Shown: positions 32,780-42,407 of the stretch, piece after piece
Layout of the letters: every line of letters begins with the position of its first letter
Position numbering within the stretch: position 1 is the stretch's first letter
From: Clarkia xantiana subsp. parviflora
Lineage: Eukaryota; Streptophyta; Magnoliopsida; Myrtales; Onagraceae
Assembly: GCA_036873135.1 (NCBI GenBank)
Contig: JAPTYO010000018.1
Coordinates: 6,625,503-6,689,502, forward strand
Length of the DNA stretch: 64,000 nucleotides
Reading direction: 5' to 3'
Notes under the pieces: model-generated
What the model was told of the DNA's origin: nothing
What the model saw: the letters and a program-made list of their open reading frames with translations, nothing else
Databases searched by the model: none
Made by a program: the position numbers and the translations under genes

Positions 32780-35700
32780 ATGACGAACAGTAGGGTGTCT
32801 AGGCACCAACGCCCACCCGGGGGCAATGGGCGGAGGAGAGAACCCATACCCCCAGGGAGGCAGCCTAACCCTGGGAAGCAACCAATGCATCCAGAGCCCC
32901 AAAACATACCACAGCCTCCTCAACAACAGAACAACCAGGAGGGAGGACCTTCACGCCCAGCTGGGGCTGAGTCCTCCACAGCCTCCACCCCCCGGGCAAG
33001 AAGGCCACAGAGAGCAAGAGAACAACAGGGAGTACCTTCCCACAACACGGCACCCCCTGAGGGATATTATTATGAGGAGCAACCCCAAAGGTACCCGTAT
33101 GGGATGCCGGCACAAAGAGATGATAACCGCGCCCACACAGCATATGCAAGGCCGACATACACCCAAGGGACTTACACTGAAGCTCATGAGGAGGAGCAGA
33201 TCCCGACAGAAGAGCACTACTCGCACCCTCGAGCAGGGCAGCGAGAGGAGCAAAGAAGATATTACCACGAGCCACCCCCAGAGGGAAGGCAACAATTCGT
33301 GCCTCCTAGGCAACAGCAGAGCAACAGGGCTTACACCCCGCTTGGGGAGGAAAGACAAGCAAGACCTCCAAGGAGGCAAGACTTCTATGAAGCACCCCAG
33401 CAGGCGTACCAAGAGTACACCTATAGTCCATACCAGGATGGACAAGGGAACCCAGTAAGCCCAGTCTACAACTACAGTGGGTATCAGAGGGATTATACTC
33501 CGGCGCAGGTGATGATCACCCCGGAGGAGATAGAAGCCATGATAACCCGGAAATTGAATGAGTCAAAGAAACCCAGCCTGCATTGTCTAAGTGACAAGAC
33601 GAACCACCCTTTCACAAGGGAACTGGAGATGAGTAGAGTGCCAGACTCCCTGCACACAGTGCAAATTGCAAAGTACAATGGGAAGGGAGACCCCCTAGAG
33701 CATATCCAACAGCATGAGGCCTCCTTATTTGGGAGGACCACTGATGAAAGGTACAAGGCACTTTTGTTCCCAAACACCCTAACAGGGGTGGCCTCACATT
33801 GGTTCTTCAGCCTGCCCTCTGAGAGCATCCACTCATGGGAGCAGCTAAAAGCTAAGTTTCTGCAGAGATACCTAGGGGAGAGGAAACTCCTCAAGGGAAC
33901 AGGCTCCATTGATGACGTCAAACAAGAATACGATGAATCCCTGGCCAGCTACTATACTAGGTTCAACCAGAATATTGCAGACATCCAGGGAGACATCACC
34001 GAAGGGGAGATAATACGAGCCTTCATCAGAAACTTAGGTCGCTTTGGGTCAACATTGGCTGAAAAGATGGCCAAAAAGCCAGCAAGCACCTTGGAAGAGC
34101 TTGCAGGGAGAGTTAAAACGCATATTGACCTTGAAAGGCACAGGGCAAGCAAGAAGGCCAAAATCCAGGCAGCCAAGGAGGATAATCAAAAGCCAAACAA
34201 AGGCAAGCCACCCCAGGCACCGCAGCATGCAAGGCAGCAGGAATGGCGTCCACCGCAGCAAAGAAACCAAATGGGTGAACCCTTAAAGGCTAGAGAAATA
34301 AACGTCATTAAGTTCATCCCACTAAACGCCACTCCAGCCACCGTACTTAGAGAGATGCGGAACCAAAAGCTTTGGTCACCCCCTGCAAGGTGGAGAGCCC
34401 CAATGGTAGGAAATCACAAGGATAGATGGTGTGACAACCATGAGGCTTATGGTCACGACACAAATGAATGCTTTAGCCTAAAACTAAGCATAAACAACAT
34501 CGTCCAGAGGGGAGAACTGAAGCAATTCGTAGACCATGGGGGCAACAGTATGCAACTAGGGCCATCACAGAAGGACAAGGGCAAGGGAAAGATAGACTAC
34601 AACCCTCCACCCAACAAAAGAGGAGTCATAAATATGATACATGGGGGAGTAGCATCGGGTGGCCCAACTGCTAATGCAAGAGAGGTCTATGCATCCAAAC
34701 TAAGCTCAGTGCCAAGGTGGAGGAAAAGGCCAAGAGAAGGAGAAGAAGTGAAGATCGAGTTCTCGGAGAAGGACAAGAGCCACATCGTCTTTCCACATGA
34801 CGATGCTCTAGTTATTACTTTAGATATTGACAATTTTGATGTAAAGAGAATTTTGGTGGATGGGGGCAGCTCAGCTGACCTCCTAAGCTTGAGAGTGTTA
34901 GAGGAGATAGGGAAAACCAAAGCAGACATCAAACCGGTCAACTTCCCTCTAGTTGGCTTCTCAGGAGCAACAAGTTACCCCCTGGGAATGATAACCCTAC
35001 CAGTAACCATGGGCCAGGGATGGACCCAGCTAAAGGTAAATGTCAATTTCTTGGTGGTTGAAAGCTTGGGAGCCTACAATGGGATCCTAGGAAGGACAAC
35101 CATAAACCCATATGAAATAGTGCCATCCACTGTTCACCAGAAGCTGAAGTACATCACGGAGAATGGGGTTGGAGAGGTCCTGGGTGATCAACGCACCGCA
35201 AGGCAATGCTACGTCAACTCAATGAGACGTGGATCACATGGGACAGACACAGTGGCTGTGATCATGGTAGGAGCCAACCAGGATAGAAGAAGGAGGGGAG
35301 GGAGACAAAGGCAAGGAAGGAGGAGGAGTGGAGTGACACTCCGTCTGAGCAGGCAGTTTTTTCAAACAGTGCCTACAAGGAGACACAGGAGCAAGGCTGT
35401 GAAGATGACATCCATACCTTGGCAGCCAGACACCGCAATAGGGAACAGAACAAGGAACTCCATCCTAAGAGTCTTCCGCTATATAGATGATATCAAGCAA
35501 ATGCCGCAGGAGTCTATATCAAGCTATTTCCAGAGATTCTTCAATTATGGTGCCAATATGGACATCACAAGGGGAGAAGCAGTAAGGGCATTCATTAGAA
35601 ACATGCATCCAAACTCATTCGGGGCCTATGGAGGGCTCTATGAGATGGTCATGACGAGCACAATGAGAGAGCTCAAGGCAAGGCTGGACAGGGCATTTGC

Positions 35701-36028
35701 ACAGGAAGCGGAGCAGTTGGATGAGGCTCCAAAGAGAGGAAAAGAAATGGACACATTGGGAGGAGGTGTCAATTTCACATTCACACCCCTCACACTCAGC
35801 ATAGAAGAAATTTTCCACAAGCACCTCAAGCAAGAGCTACCAACATGCAGGGAGGAAGGCAAGGCCTTCCTAGGAAGAGATGCACAGGGTTGGTGTGAAT
35901 ACCATGGGACCTGGGGGCATCAAACCAATGACTGCATGGTGTTGAAGGTGGAAGTGGAAGAAATGATTTACAATGGAGACTTCAAGGAATACGTGGCAAC
36001 AGACACAGTGACCACCCCATATCCTTAG
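32780..36028 (+). CDS. E5 gag-PR-gag' polyprotein (intact, 1082 codons)
   Basis: The frame opens at ATG 32780 (MTNSRVSRHQ), 34 bases past the primer site. Residues 1-260 are Gln/Pro-rich. Residues about 270-460 are a capsid-like gag (HPFTRELEMSRVPDSL ... FFSLPSE ... YYTRFNQN ... DITEGEIIRAFIRNL). A zinc knuckle CX2HX4HX4C (WCDNHEAYGHDTNEC) is at about 551-564. A retropepsin-like domain spans about 640-830 with DGGSSAD at 694. A basic linker follows (RRRRGGRQRQGRRR). Residues about 895-970 repeat the gag pattern (SYFQRFFNYGAN ... DITRGEAVRAFIRNM), and 1039-1052 is a second CX2HX4HX4C knuckle (WCEYHGTWGHQTNDC). It ends TPYP, with no RT or INT after it. Its presumed role is particle formation and self-cleavage, with reverse transcription supplied in trans. 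Confidence 0.92.
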   Translation: MTNSRVSRHQRPPGGNGRRREPIPPGRQPNPGKQPMHPEPQNIPQPPQQQNNQEGGPSRPAGAESSTASTPRARRPQRAREQQGVPSHNTAPPEGYYYEEQPQRYPYGMPAQRDDNRAHTAYARPTYTQGTYTEAHEEEQIPTEEHYSHPRAGQREEQRRYYHEPPPEGRQQFVPPRQQQSNRAYTPLGEERQARPPRRQDFYEAPQQAYQEYTYSPYQDGQGNPVSPVYNYSGYQRDYTPAQVMITPEEIEAMITRKLNESKKPSLHCLSDKTNHPFTRELEMSRVPDSLHTVQIAKYNGKGDPLEHIQQHEASLFGRTTDERYKALLFPNTLTGVASHWFFSLPSESIHSWEQLKAKFLQRYLGERKLLKGTGSIDDVKQEYDESLASYYTRFNQNIADIQGDITEGEIIRAFIRNLGRFGSTLAEKMAKKPASTLEELAGRVKTHIDLERHRASKKAKIQAAKEDNQKPNKGKPPQAPQHARQQEWRPPQQRNQMGEPLKAREINVIKFIPLNATPATVLREMRNQKLWSPPARWRAPMVGNHKDRWCDNHEAYGHDTNECFSLKLSINNIVQRGELKQFVDHGGNSMQLGPSQKDKGKGKIDYNPPPNKRGVINMIHGGVASGGPTANAREVYASKLSSVPRWRKRPREGEEVKIEFSEKDKSHIVFPHDDALVITLDIDNFDVKRILVDGGSSADLLSLRVLEEIGKTKADIKPVNFPLVGFSGATSYPLGMITLPVTMGQGWTQLKVNVNFLVVESLGAYNGILGRTTINPYEIVPSTVHQKLKYITENGVGEVLGDQRTARQCYVNSMRRGSHGTDTVAVIMVGANQDRRRRGGRQRQGRRRSGVTLRLSRQFFQTVPTRRHRSKAVKMTSIPWQPDTAIGNRTRNSILRVFRYIDDIKQMPQESISSYFQRFFNYGANMDITRGEAVRAFIRNMHPNSFGAYGGLYEMVMTSTMRELKARLDRAFAQEAEQLDEAPKRGKEMDTLGGGVNFTFTPLTLSIEEIFHKHLKQELPTCREEGKAFLGRDAQGWCEYHGTWGHQTNDCMVLKVEVEEMIYNGDFKEYVATDTVTTPYP

Positions 36029-36293
36029 TTTCATATTTAGCATTTTGCATTTTTCAGCTTTACAAGCTTTTCAAAAAACAACTTTGGAGAAGGAGAACTC
36101 ACGAAGTTACTCCAACTCTACAACTATCTTTCATTCCTACAAAGGATGTCTTGGTGCACCAAGGCATCCCAAGTGTACAAAAACATGAATGCTCCTAAGG
36201 GAGTAGTAGTTACTCAAAAGTATTTTCCAGTGAATGTAGTGGTACAATCACAAAGTTATCCTTACACAGATATGACTTCAAGTCAATGACAGG
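36029..36293 (+). other. E5 spacer after gag', no gene
   Basis: This is unique sequence of about 265 bases between the polyprotein stop and the array. It contains GGCATCCCAAGTGTACAA, which corresponds to the E4 site where E5 inserted, so the unoccupied E4 target can be reconstructed from it. Confidence 0.7.
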
Positions 36294-36963
36294 TTCGACG
36301 CCCCCAAGAGCGTATCTTGAGAGTAGTTTTCATACTACGACATTCGACGCCCCCAAGAGCGTATCTTGAGAGTAGTTTTCATACTACGACATTCGACGCC
36401 CCCAAGAGCGTATCTTGAGAGTAGTGTTCATACTACGACCTTCGACGCCCCCAAGAGCGTATCTTGAGAGTAGTTATTACACTACGAATTCGACGCACCA
36501 AGAGCGTATCTTGAGAGTGGTTTCCAAAAACTGCGAACTTCGACGCCCCCAGGAGCGTATCTTGAGAGTAGTGTTCATACTACGACATTCGACGCCTCCA
36601 AGTGCGTATCTTGAGAGTAGTTATTACACTACGAATTCGACGCACCAAGAGCGTATCTTGAGAGTGGTTTCCAAAAACTACGAATTCGACGCCCCCAGGA
36701 GCGTATCTTGAGGTAGATTTGCAACCTACCAGATTCGACGCCCCCAAGAGCGTATCTTGAGGTAGAAAAAACACTACCAGTTCGACGCCCCCAAGAGCGT
36801 ATCTTGAGGTAGATTTCAAACTACCAGTTCGACGCCCACCAGGAGCGTATCTTTGGTCTAACCTGAGCCCTCCGGGAGCCTATCCTGTGAAACGTTAAGT
36901 GCCGTCCGAGAGCCTGTCTCGTGAACAGATTTCGACGCCCACCAAGAGCGTATCTTTGGTCTA
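36294..36963. repeat. E5 3'-UTR tandem array, about 45-49 bp monomer
   Basis: Units of the form TTCGACGCCCCCAAGAGCG then TATCTTGAGAGTAGT, a short loop and ACTACGA; about fourteen units. Later units have GGTAG with CTACC instead of GTAGT with ACTAC, so the small inverted repeat inside each monomer is kept while its sequence changes. The last units switch to TATCTTTGGTCTAAC and CTCCGGGAGCC types. It is the same family as the E4 array. Confidence 0.92.
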
Positions 36964-37382
36964 ACAGTACAACGTATACCGTGTAAGGGGTATCAGAAGA
37001 GATCATCACACCATGCTTAGAAGGATACCATGCTTAGAAGGATACCATGCTCAGAAGGATACAATGAGAAAGAAATTTCTAAGTAAAGTAATGTGAAGAA
37101 CAAGTAATGTTTTTTCTTTATGAAATGGCAGGTAAGACATGAAGGAAAGCACGAAAGAAAGACAAGTAAAGGAAACACATCAAGAGAAGAGCCCATAACC
37201 AAAGAGATATATACAAAAAGATAAGAAGCACTAATGTAAAGGCAAACGAACCACGTAGTCAACAACACAATGCGGCAAAGGAAAGTAACAACAAACACCA
37301 TCACAATCTCAAAAGACACTCAACCCATACAAGGGGAGAAGGAGTGTAGTTATATATACAAGGATAGCATGAGATAAACACA
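36964..37382. other. E5 region between array and antisense-gene end
   Basis: An A-rich stretch with a triplicated GATACCATGCT(T/C)AGAAG word at 37012-37060. On the minus strand it is the T-rich downstream flank of the antisense gene, matching 30641-31020 of E4. No gene is seen. Confidence 0.6.
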
Positions 37383-39778
37383 TCAGTCAGAACCTTCGGG
37401 GGAGTCACCCTCACCCCTCAAAGCTGAGCCACCGGCAGAGATGGATGATGAGGATGAATCTGAGGTACCAATCTCCACTGGTGTAGCATCCACCTGGGGA
37501 GGGGCAGGCTCGTCTGCCACAGCAGCCTGACCCCTCAGAACAGCCATGTAACCACTGGCATATGGCCCGAAGTCACCAAGGTCACCAACTGGGAACTGAG
37601 GATCAATACGGAAAATGTGATCAACCAGATACTCACCGAACTGGTTCATCTCCTGAGTGAGACGCACGCTATAATCGGCAGTGAAGGCAGATGAGGCCTT
37701 GTACTCAGAAACCGCAACAGTCCTCTCCTCAGCACGACACTTAGCCTCCAACTTCCGTAACTCCTCAGAATGGAGCGACGCTGCAACCTCAGCTTCCCGA
37801 CGCAAACTGCCCACAGTGGTCTCAAGCAAGGACACCTGGTCCTGGAGCTCCTGCATCCTCAAATCAGATAATCGCGCCTTCTCAGCAGTAGTAGCGACCT
37901 CCGCCTTGAGAGAAACCTGGCTGTCCTCAAGGGTCTTCCTCTCGTCAGATAACTCGAGCACGAGCGAGGACATGTTCACCATGTCAGACATACCCTAACA
38001 ATTCAAACAAGGGATGAGTAACCGAAAGATAGCCATTATGAAAGTAATAAGAGGAAAGCAAAGAACAACTCACAGGTGCATAACGAGAAAGTACCCCTTG
38101 AACAAAGCGCCGAGTCTCCCCAGGAGACTTGGGCGGAGCAACACGATCACCAGGGGGGACGGCGCCGCGGAGTACGCGGACACCAACCTCAGGAGTCCGC
38201 AAAGAGGAGGTGCTATCGAAGTGGAACTCCTTCAGACCAGCGAAAGGAGTCCACTCAGACCCAATAACATCTTCATCAGTAAGACGGGCGAAATCCTTCC
38301 GACTTAAAGTCGGAGGCCCACCTACATAAGCAAAGCAAGTCAAAGGAGAATATAAACATAGAAGGATCAGCAACAAGGTAGAGATCATACCTGAGGACCG
38401 TGCCCTCGGCTGGGGGGCAGGGGAACCACCACCAGCAGGTCGCTTCCCTTTGTCAGCCAGGGAAGGCACCTCTTCGACCACCATCTCCTTATCACGAGAT
38501 AGGGTCGGAGGACGAGCAGTAGGCGAAGCAGGATCCACGGCCTTCTTTCTCTTAGCAGCCGAGGCCCCGGCCTCAGAATCAGATCTCCGCGGCTTGGACT
38601 TGGAAGGTCCAGAATCTCGGCCAACGGAGACGACCCTCTCAGTCACCAAGGGGGAGCGCCCTAGCAAGGTAAGAAAAACAAGATAAGGAAAACATAGGTT
38701 ATACCATAAAGAAACAAATAGGAGAAAGCATACCAGAGGCCCCAGCCTTCTTCCCAGGCAGGGGGGATTTCTTCAAAGCAGAACTAGAAGGAGCCTTCCT
38801 CTTGCTCAGATCAACAGGGGCTCCCTGCACGTTATAGGTTTTTCCATGAAACCAACCTACAAAGGAAGAGCAGAAGGTAAATAAAGATGGAAAGACCAAG
38901 TGACATACCGAACCCCCGGAGTCAGGAGTCAGACTGATCCCGGCCTCGTAAAGATCCGTCTCAGTCACTAAGGACACGGGACAGTATGACCGAGTCCTGT
39001 TGCTCTCGTGAATGATCTTCATAGTCTTCAAATCAACTGAAGAGAACTCTCCAAAAGCAGGCCAACCATCGGACCGATCCTCATTCAAGACCGACCAAGT
39101 GACGTATCGGTCCGTAATGAAGAAGTAATGCTTAGCCCAGTGACTGGCCGAATTGTCACTCTGGGTCACGAAACGGAGGGAGGTATCCCACTCGACCCCA
39201 CTCAACCCGAAATCAGCGAATCGGGGATCTTTGAAGGTCGGATGGCGAGTTACGAAACTCGCAAACCCCACCTTCGTCCGGTACTGGAACCGATAGAAGC
39301 GTCGGAATAGAACGAGAGAGTACTTCCAGGAGTACCAATGGCACAATACCCGGAAGCCCACCCAGACACGGAGGGCACTGGGAGCAAGGTTCACAGGAGA
39401 AATCCTGAAGAACCTGCTCAACTCTATAAGCTCGTCACAGTAAGGCAACCTCAGCCCGAATCGGATCTGAGAAGGGTACACGGCGACCTTCCCTATGGGA
39501 GGTTCCGTCACCGTCTCGCGAGTATTCCCCAAGGAGGGGAGAAAAGGATACAGAGGCTCATCTAGGGGACAGATATCTCCTAGAGTAACATGTTCATTGT
39601 AATCGGACCTAGTGAGATGGTTCTCCGACAGGATAGCAAGACCTAAGGCAAAGGTAGGAGGAAATCCCAAAGTACGAATCAAATTTCAACTAATACCCCA
39701 ACGAAGGTCACGATACTAAGCCAGCAATAGAAAAGGAAGTAATGCGACCGAAGAGGAAGAGAAAGGGAACTCACTCAT
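37383..39778 (-). CDS. E5 antisense gene, spliced
   Basis: Exon 1 is ATGA at 39778-39775 before donor GTGAGT. Acceptor CCTTAG at 39644-39643 joins it to a frame reading MSLAILSENHLTRSDYN. The long block to about 38930 has GKVAVYPSQIRFGLRLPYCDE and LRVWVGFRVLCHW. GTATGT ... TTGTAG spacers of about 52 bp follow; in E5 the first one is also open in frame. Later blocks are basic (KRKAPSSSALKK; 38390-38660), a segment near 38080-38330, and a coiled coil with a Ser/Asp-rich tail (37991-37383, ending SPEGSD). Unlike the E4 copy the last exon is unbroken. It runs opposite to the genomic RNA. Function is unknown; the family is annotated elsewhere as a putative gypsy-type transposon protein. Confidence 0.65.
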
Positions 39779-41423
39779 CCTTCGGAGAATACGACGTCTC
39801 TGAAGAGTTTGTGTGCGCGGACACCACCAAGAATATAGCACCTGCCACGACACGACAAATATCAAGACAAGGAAAATTTCCGAAGAACCGGAAACACTCC
39901 GACACCCGATCAACGACAACGATCAAGGATCCAAAAACACCCAGCAAAGATAGTCAACTTGAGCCAAGGACACCACGACAACCGAGTTGAATAATTTTAT
40001 CCAAGCCTAAGGTCGGGTTTTGGAAAAAATTACCATTGTACCCTCCAACAAAGATTAACACACCAACGGCGGCACGACATCAAATTCAAGACCGGGATAG
40101 CCCAATCGGACAAAAAAACCATATCCGGACGACCGGCAAACATTTTTTCCCAAAATCCACAACTACCAACGGCTATCTACGACAATCCCACATTCAATTA
40201 AATTTCGGCAATCAAACATCGGCAATCAAGCATCGGCAATCAAGCATCGACAATCAAATATCAACGATTCAAAAATCAACGTTTCACGTGGAAACGGAAG
40301 GGAAAAGAGCGGACCTTCGGAAAACCCGACCCGATGTGATAAACGGGTCCGGAATTCAAATTTGAACGTTGCCGGGAATCAGGTCCTCGCCGGAAATCGG
40401 ACCCCGTCGTCGCCGGAACTGGTTTCGGTCGCCCCACCGTCGCCGGAAGCCGCCGTGGGTCACACCGGAGCTACTTCCTATCGCCGTCGACAACCCCCGC
40501 TGGACCTGGTGCCATCGTCGTCAGAGGTGAGCTCGTCGTCGATCACCGTCGTCGTCCGTCCAATGCCGTCGCCGGAAGAAGACTCACCGTCGAAGCATCC
40601 CGACGCCGCTGCTCGATTGGTCACCACCCTCCGCCAGCCAAGCTCGTGCCGTGTCGCCCAGGTCCGTCAGCCGCCGTCTCGAGCTGCTGGTCCGCCAATC
40701 GCCTTCGCCCGTGCTGGTGGTTCCCTCCCGCCGGAGCTGCTGGCCGGATTTTTACTCCTTGGTGAAAATTTCGGCCGGCCCTAACCTTGGGGGTGCTCTC
40801 AAAACTTTTCTTGCTCTCCAAGGGTGAGTGAAGAGGGAAGATGGTGGCTATGGTGATTCTTTGAGGTATTTTTCTAACTCCTTTCTATATTAAAAGATGA
40901 TAGGGTTTTTTAGAGGGTTTTAATCACCACCATCCATCTATCCTTGAATAAAATCTAAGGGCCAAGGAAAAACCATCATTTTTATCCCTTTCACCTATAG
41001 CTAAGTATATATCTCCATACTTAGAAAAATTATCAAGATAGTTTCATTTTTGAGCACTTCATACTTAGAAAAAATTTTGGCCAAAATTAAAATTTTTCCT
41101 CACCCAGATAGAATCCCGGAGTGAAATTGAAGCATAAGTCATTTAATTACATTCGTATCACACCCCTGTGCAAGTGTGTATTTTTTGAGTAGGCACCTGT
41201 AGCAGAGATAAGTTTATTACTCCTATCTCAGACGGACGCATGCCTAGGCACACGTCCGTGCTAATCTGACGTTTACAATTCCTCTATCTCATTAGACAGG
41301 GGGCAGAGTCAGAGGCACGCATCCATGGGTAAGCAAACATTCAGACAAAGAAGGTAAAACCCCGGTTTCAAATTGCGCGTGTCATACCATCCTAAAATAG
41401 AGTCAATCAAGGGTTAGGCCATT
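39779..41423 (-). other. Leader and promoter region of the E5 antisense gene
   Basis: This is the mirror of 26773-28225. On the minus strand: AT-rich flank, telo-box, TATA, then a GC-rich leader (40360-40760) dense in CGCCGG words, then repeats of CGATTGCCGATG-like sequence (40200-40260), then the micro-exon. No conserved protein is seen. Confidence 0.5.
40884..40908 (-). promoter_or_regulatory. Antisense promoter of E5: telo-box plus TATA
   Basis: On the minus strand AAACCCTA (40908-40901) precedes an AATATAG box (about 40892-40884). The same order and spacing as in E4 make an antisense promoter plausible. Confidence 0.5.
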
Positions 41424-41441
41424 GGTTGACTCGGGGGCATG
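41424..41441 (+). other. Polypurine tract of E5
   Basis: GGTTGACTCGGGGGCATG ends exactly at the 3' LTR start TGATGG. Confidence 0.92.
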
Positions 41442-42257
41442 TGATGGATATACGCCCAATTTGAACCCGTTGACTTCCGAACCGTTGTATTTTTATCGTC
41501 ACATTTATGATTGTAAATCGAAACTTCAACCCGGACACTTCGCGAGAACACCGACGGCTCGGACGGGGCCGAAGTGCCCGTCCGGTCGGGGCAGACTCAC
41601 CTAGGTGAGGTTGGGTGGCCACACCCGACCTCCCCTAGGGGAGATCGGGTGGACCAACCCGATCTCTCCTAGGAGAGATCGGGTCGGCCAACCCGATCCC
41701 TCCTAGGAGGGATGGGGTTGGCCAACCCCACCCTCCCTAGGAGGGGTTGGGTGTCCTCACCCAACCCCTACCCTTGGAGGTTAGATTTCTCCCCCCCAAG
41801 GGCCCCGACACCACTTTCGGACTCCCACGCTCGGTCCACTCCGCCTACCTTCTCCGAATCCTAAGGTCTTAATTATGTGCTTAAAGGTTAATTAATTGTG
41901 TTTAAGGGCTAACGATGTCATTAAGCCACCTTAATGACACCGTTGCCTATAAATACCCAACCTTCACAACTCATTTGATCATCTTGGCAATTTAGATTAT
42001 TTTGCTCTGACATCTCTCTAGCTTTATCTCTCTAAAAACGATACTGACTTAGGCATCGGAGAGGGTTCATCAGGCACCACCCCCCCCCCCTCTGTGCCTG
42101 GTACTGCCCCTTCTGCAGGGCGAAAGGAGAAGAGAAGCTAAGGAAGGAAGGACGAAAGCTAAGACAGTACAACCTAAGAGAACCGGATCATCCACATCTC
42201 CAGTGAGGAACGAGATTTGAGCCGACCACCCGTTGACCCAGATCCCGGAACCTAACA
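41442..42257 (+). mobile_element. E5 3' LTR
   Basis: The LTR is 816 bp. Against the 5' LTR I see three substitutions and two shorter C-runs (C7 against C11, and C11 against C17). It ends CCTAACA. The flank GTACA that follows is E4 sequence. Confidence 0.95.
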
Positions 42258-42407
42258 GTACACATGGGATGCCTTGGGTGGATCAAGACACCCTTTGGAG
42301 GAAATCGAAGATAGTTGTAGAGTTGGAGTAACTTCTTGAGTTCTCCTTCTCAAAATTGTTTTTGGATAACTTAGAATGCTTGAACATGCAAAGTGCTAAA
42401 TATGAAA

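Larger units (their letters stand above)
31903..42257 (+). mobile_element. E5: pol-less Tat element inserted in E4, opposite strand
   Basis: LTRs lie at 31903-32728 and 41442-42257, with primer site at 32730-32746 and PPT at 41424-41441, all in plus orientation. The LTRs differ by three substitutions seen by eye plus two C-run lengths, so this is a recent insertion. It contains one uninterrupted gag-PR-gag' frame, a tandem array and an antisense gene. No RT, RNase H or integrase is present. No 5-bp target duplication is visible: the left flank is TTTTT and the right flank GTACA. E5's own 36160-36200 shows that the E4 target reads straight across the junction. Confidence 0.95.

Noticed and set aside
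32826..33458. Second plus-strand frame of 210 codons overlapping the E5 gag start
   Set aside because: It is a shifted reading of the Gln/Pro-rich gag N-terminus, and the E4 counterpart does not conserve it.
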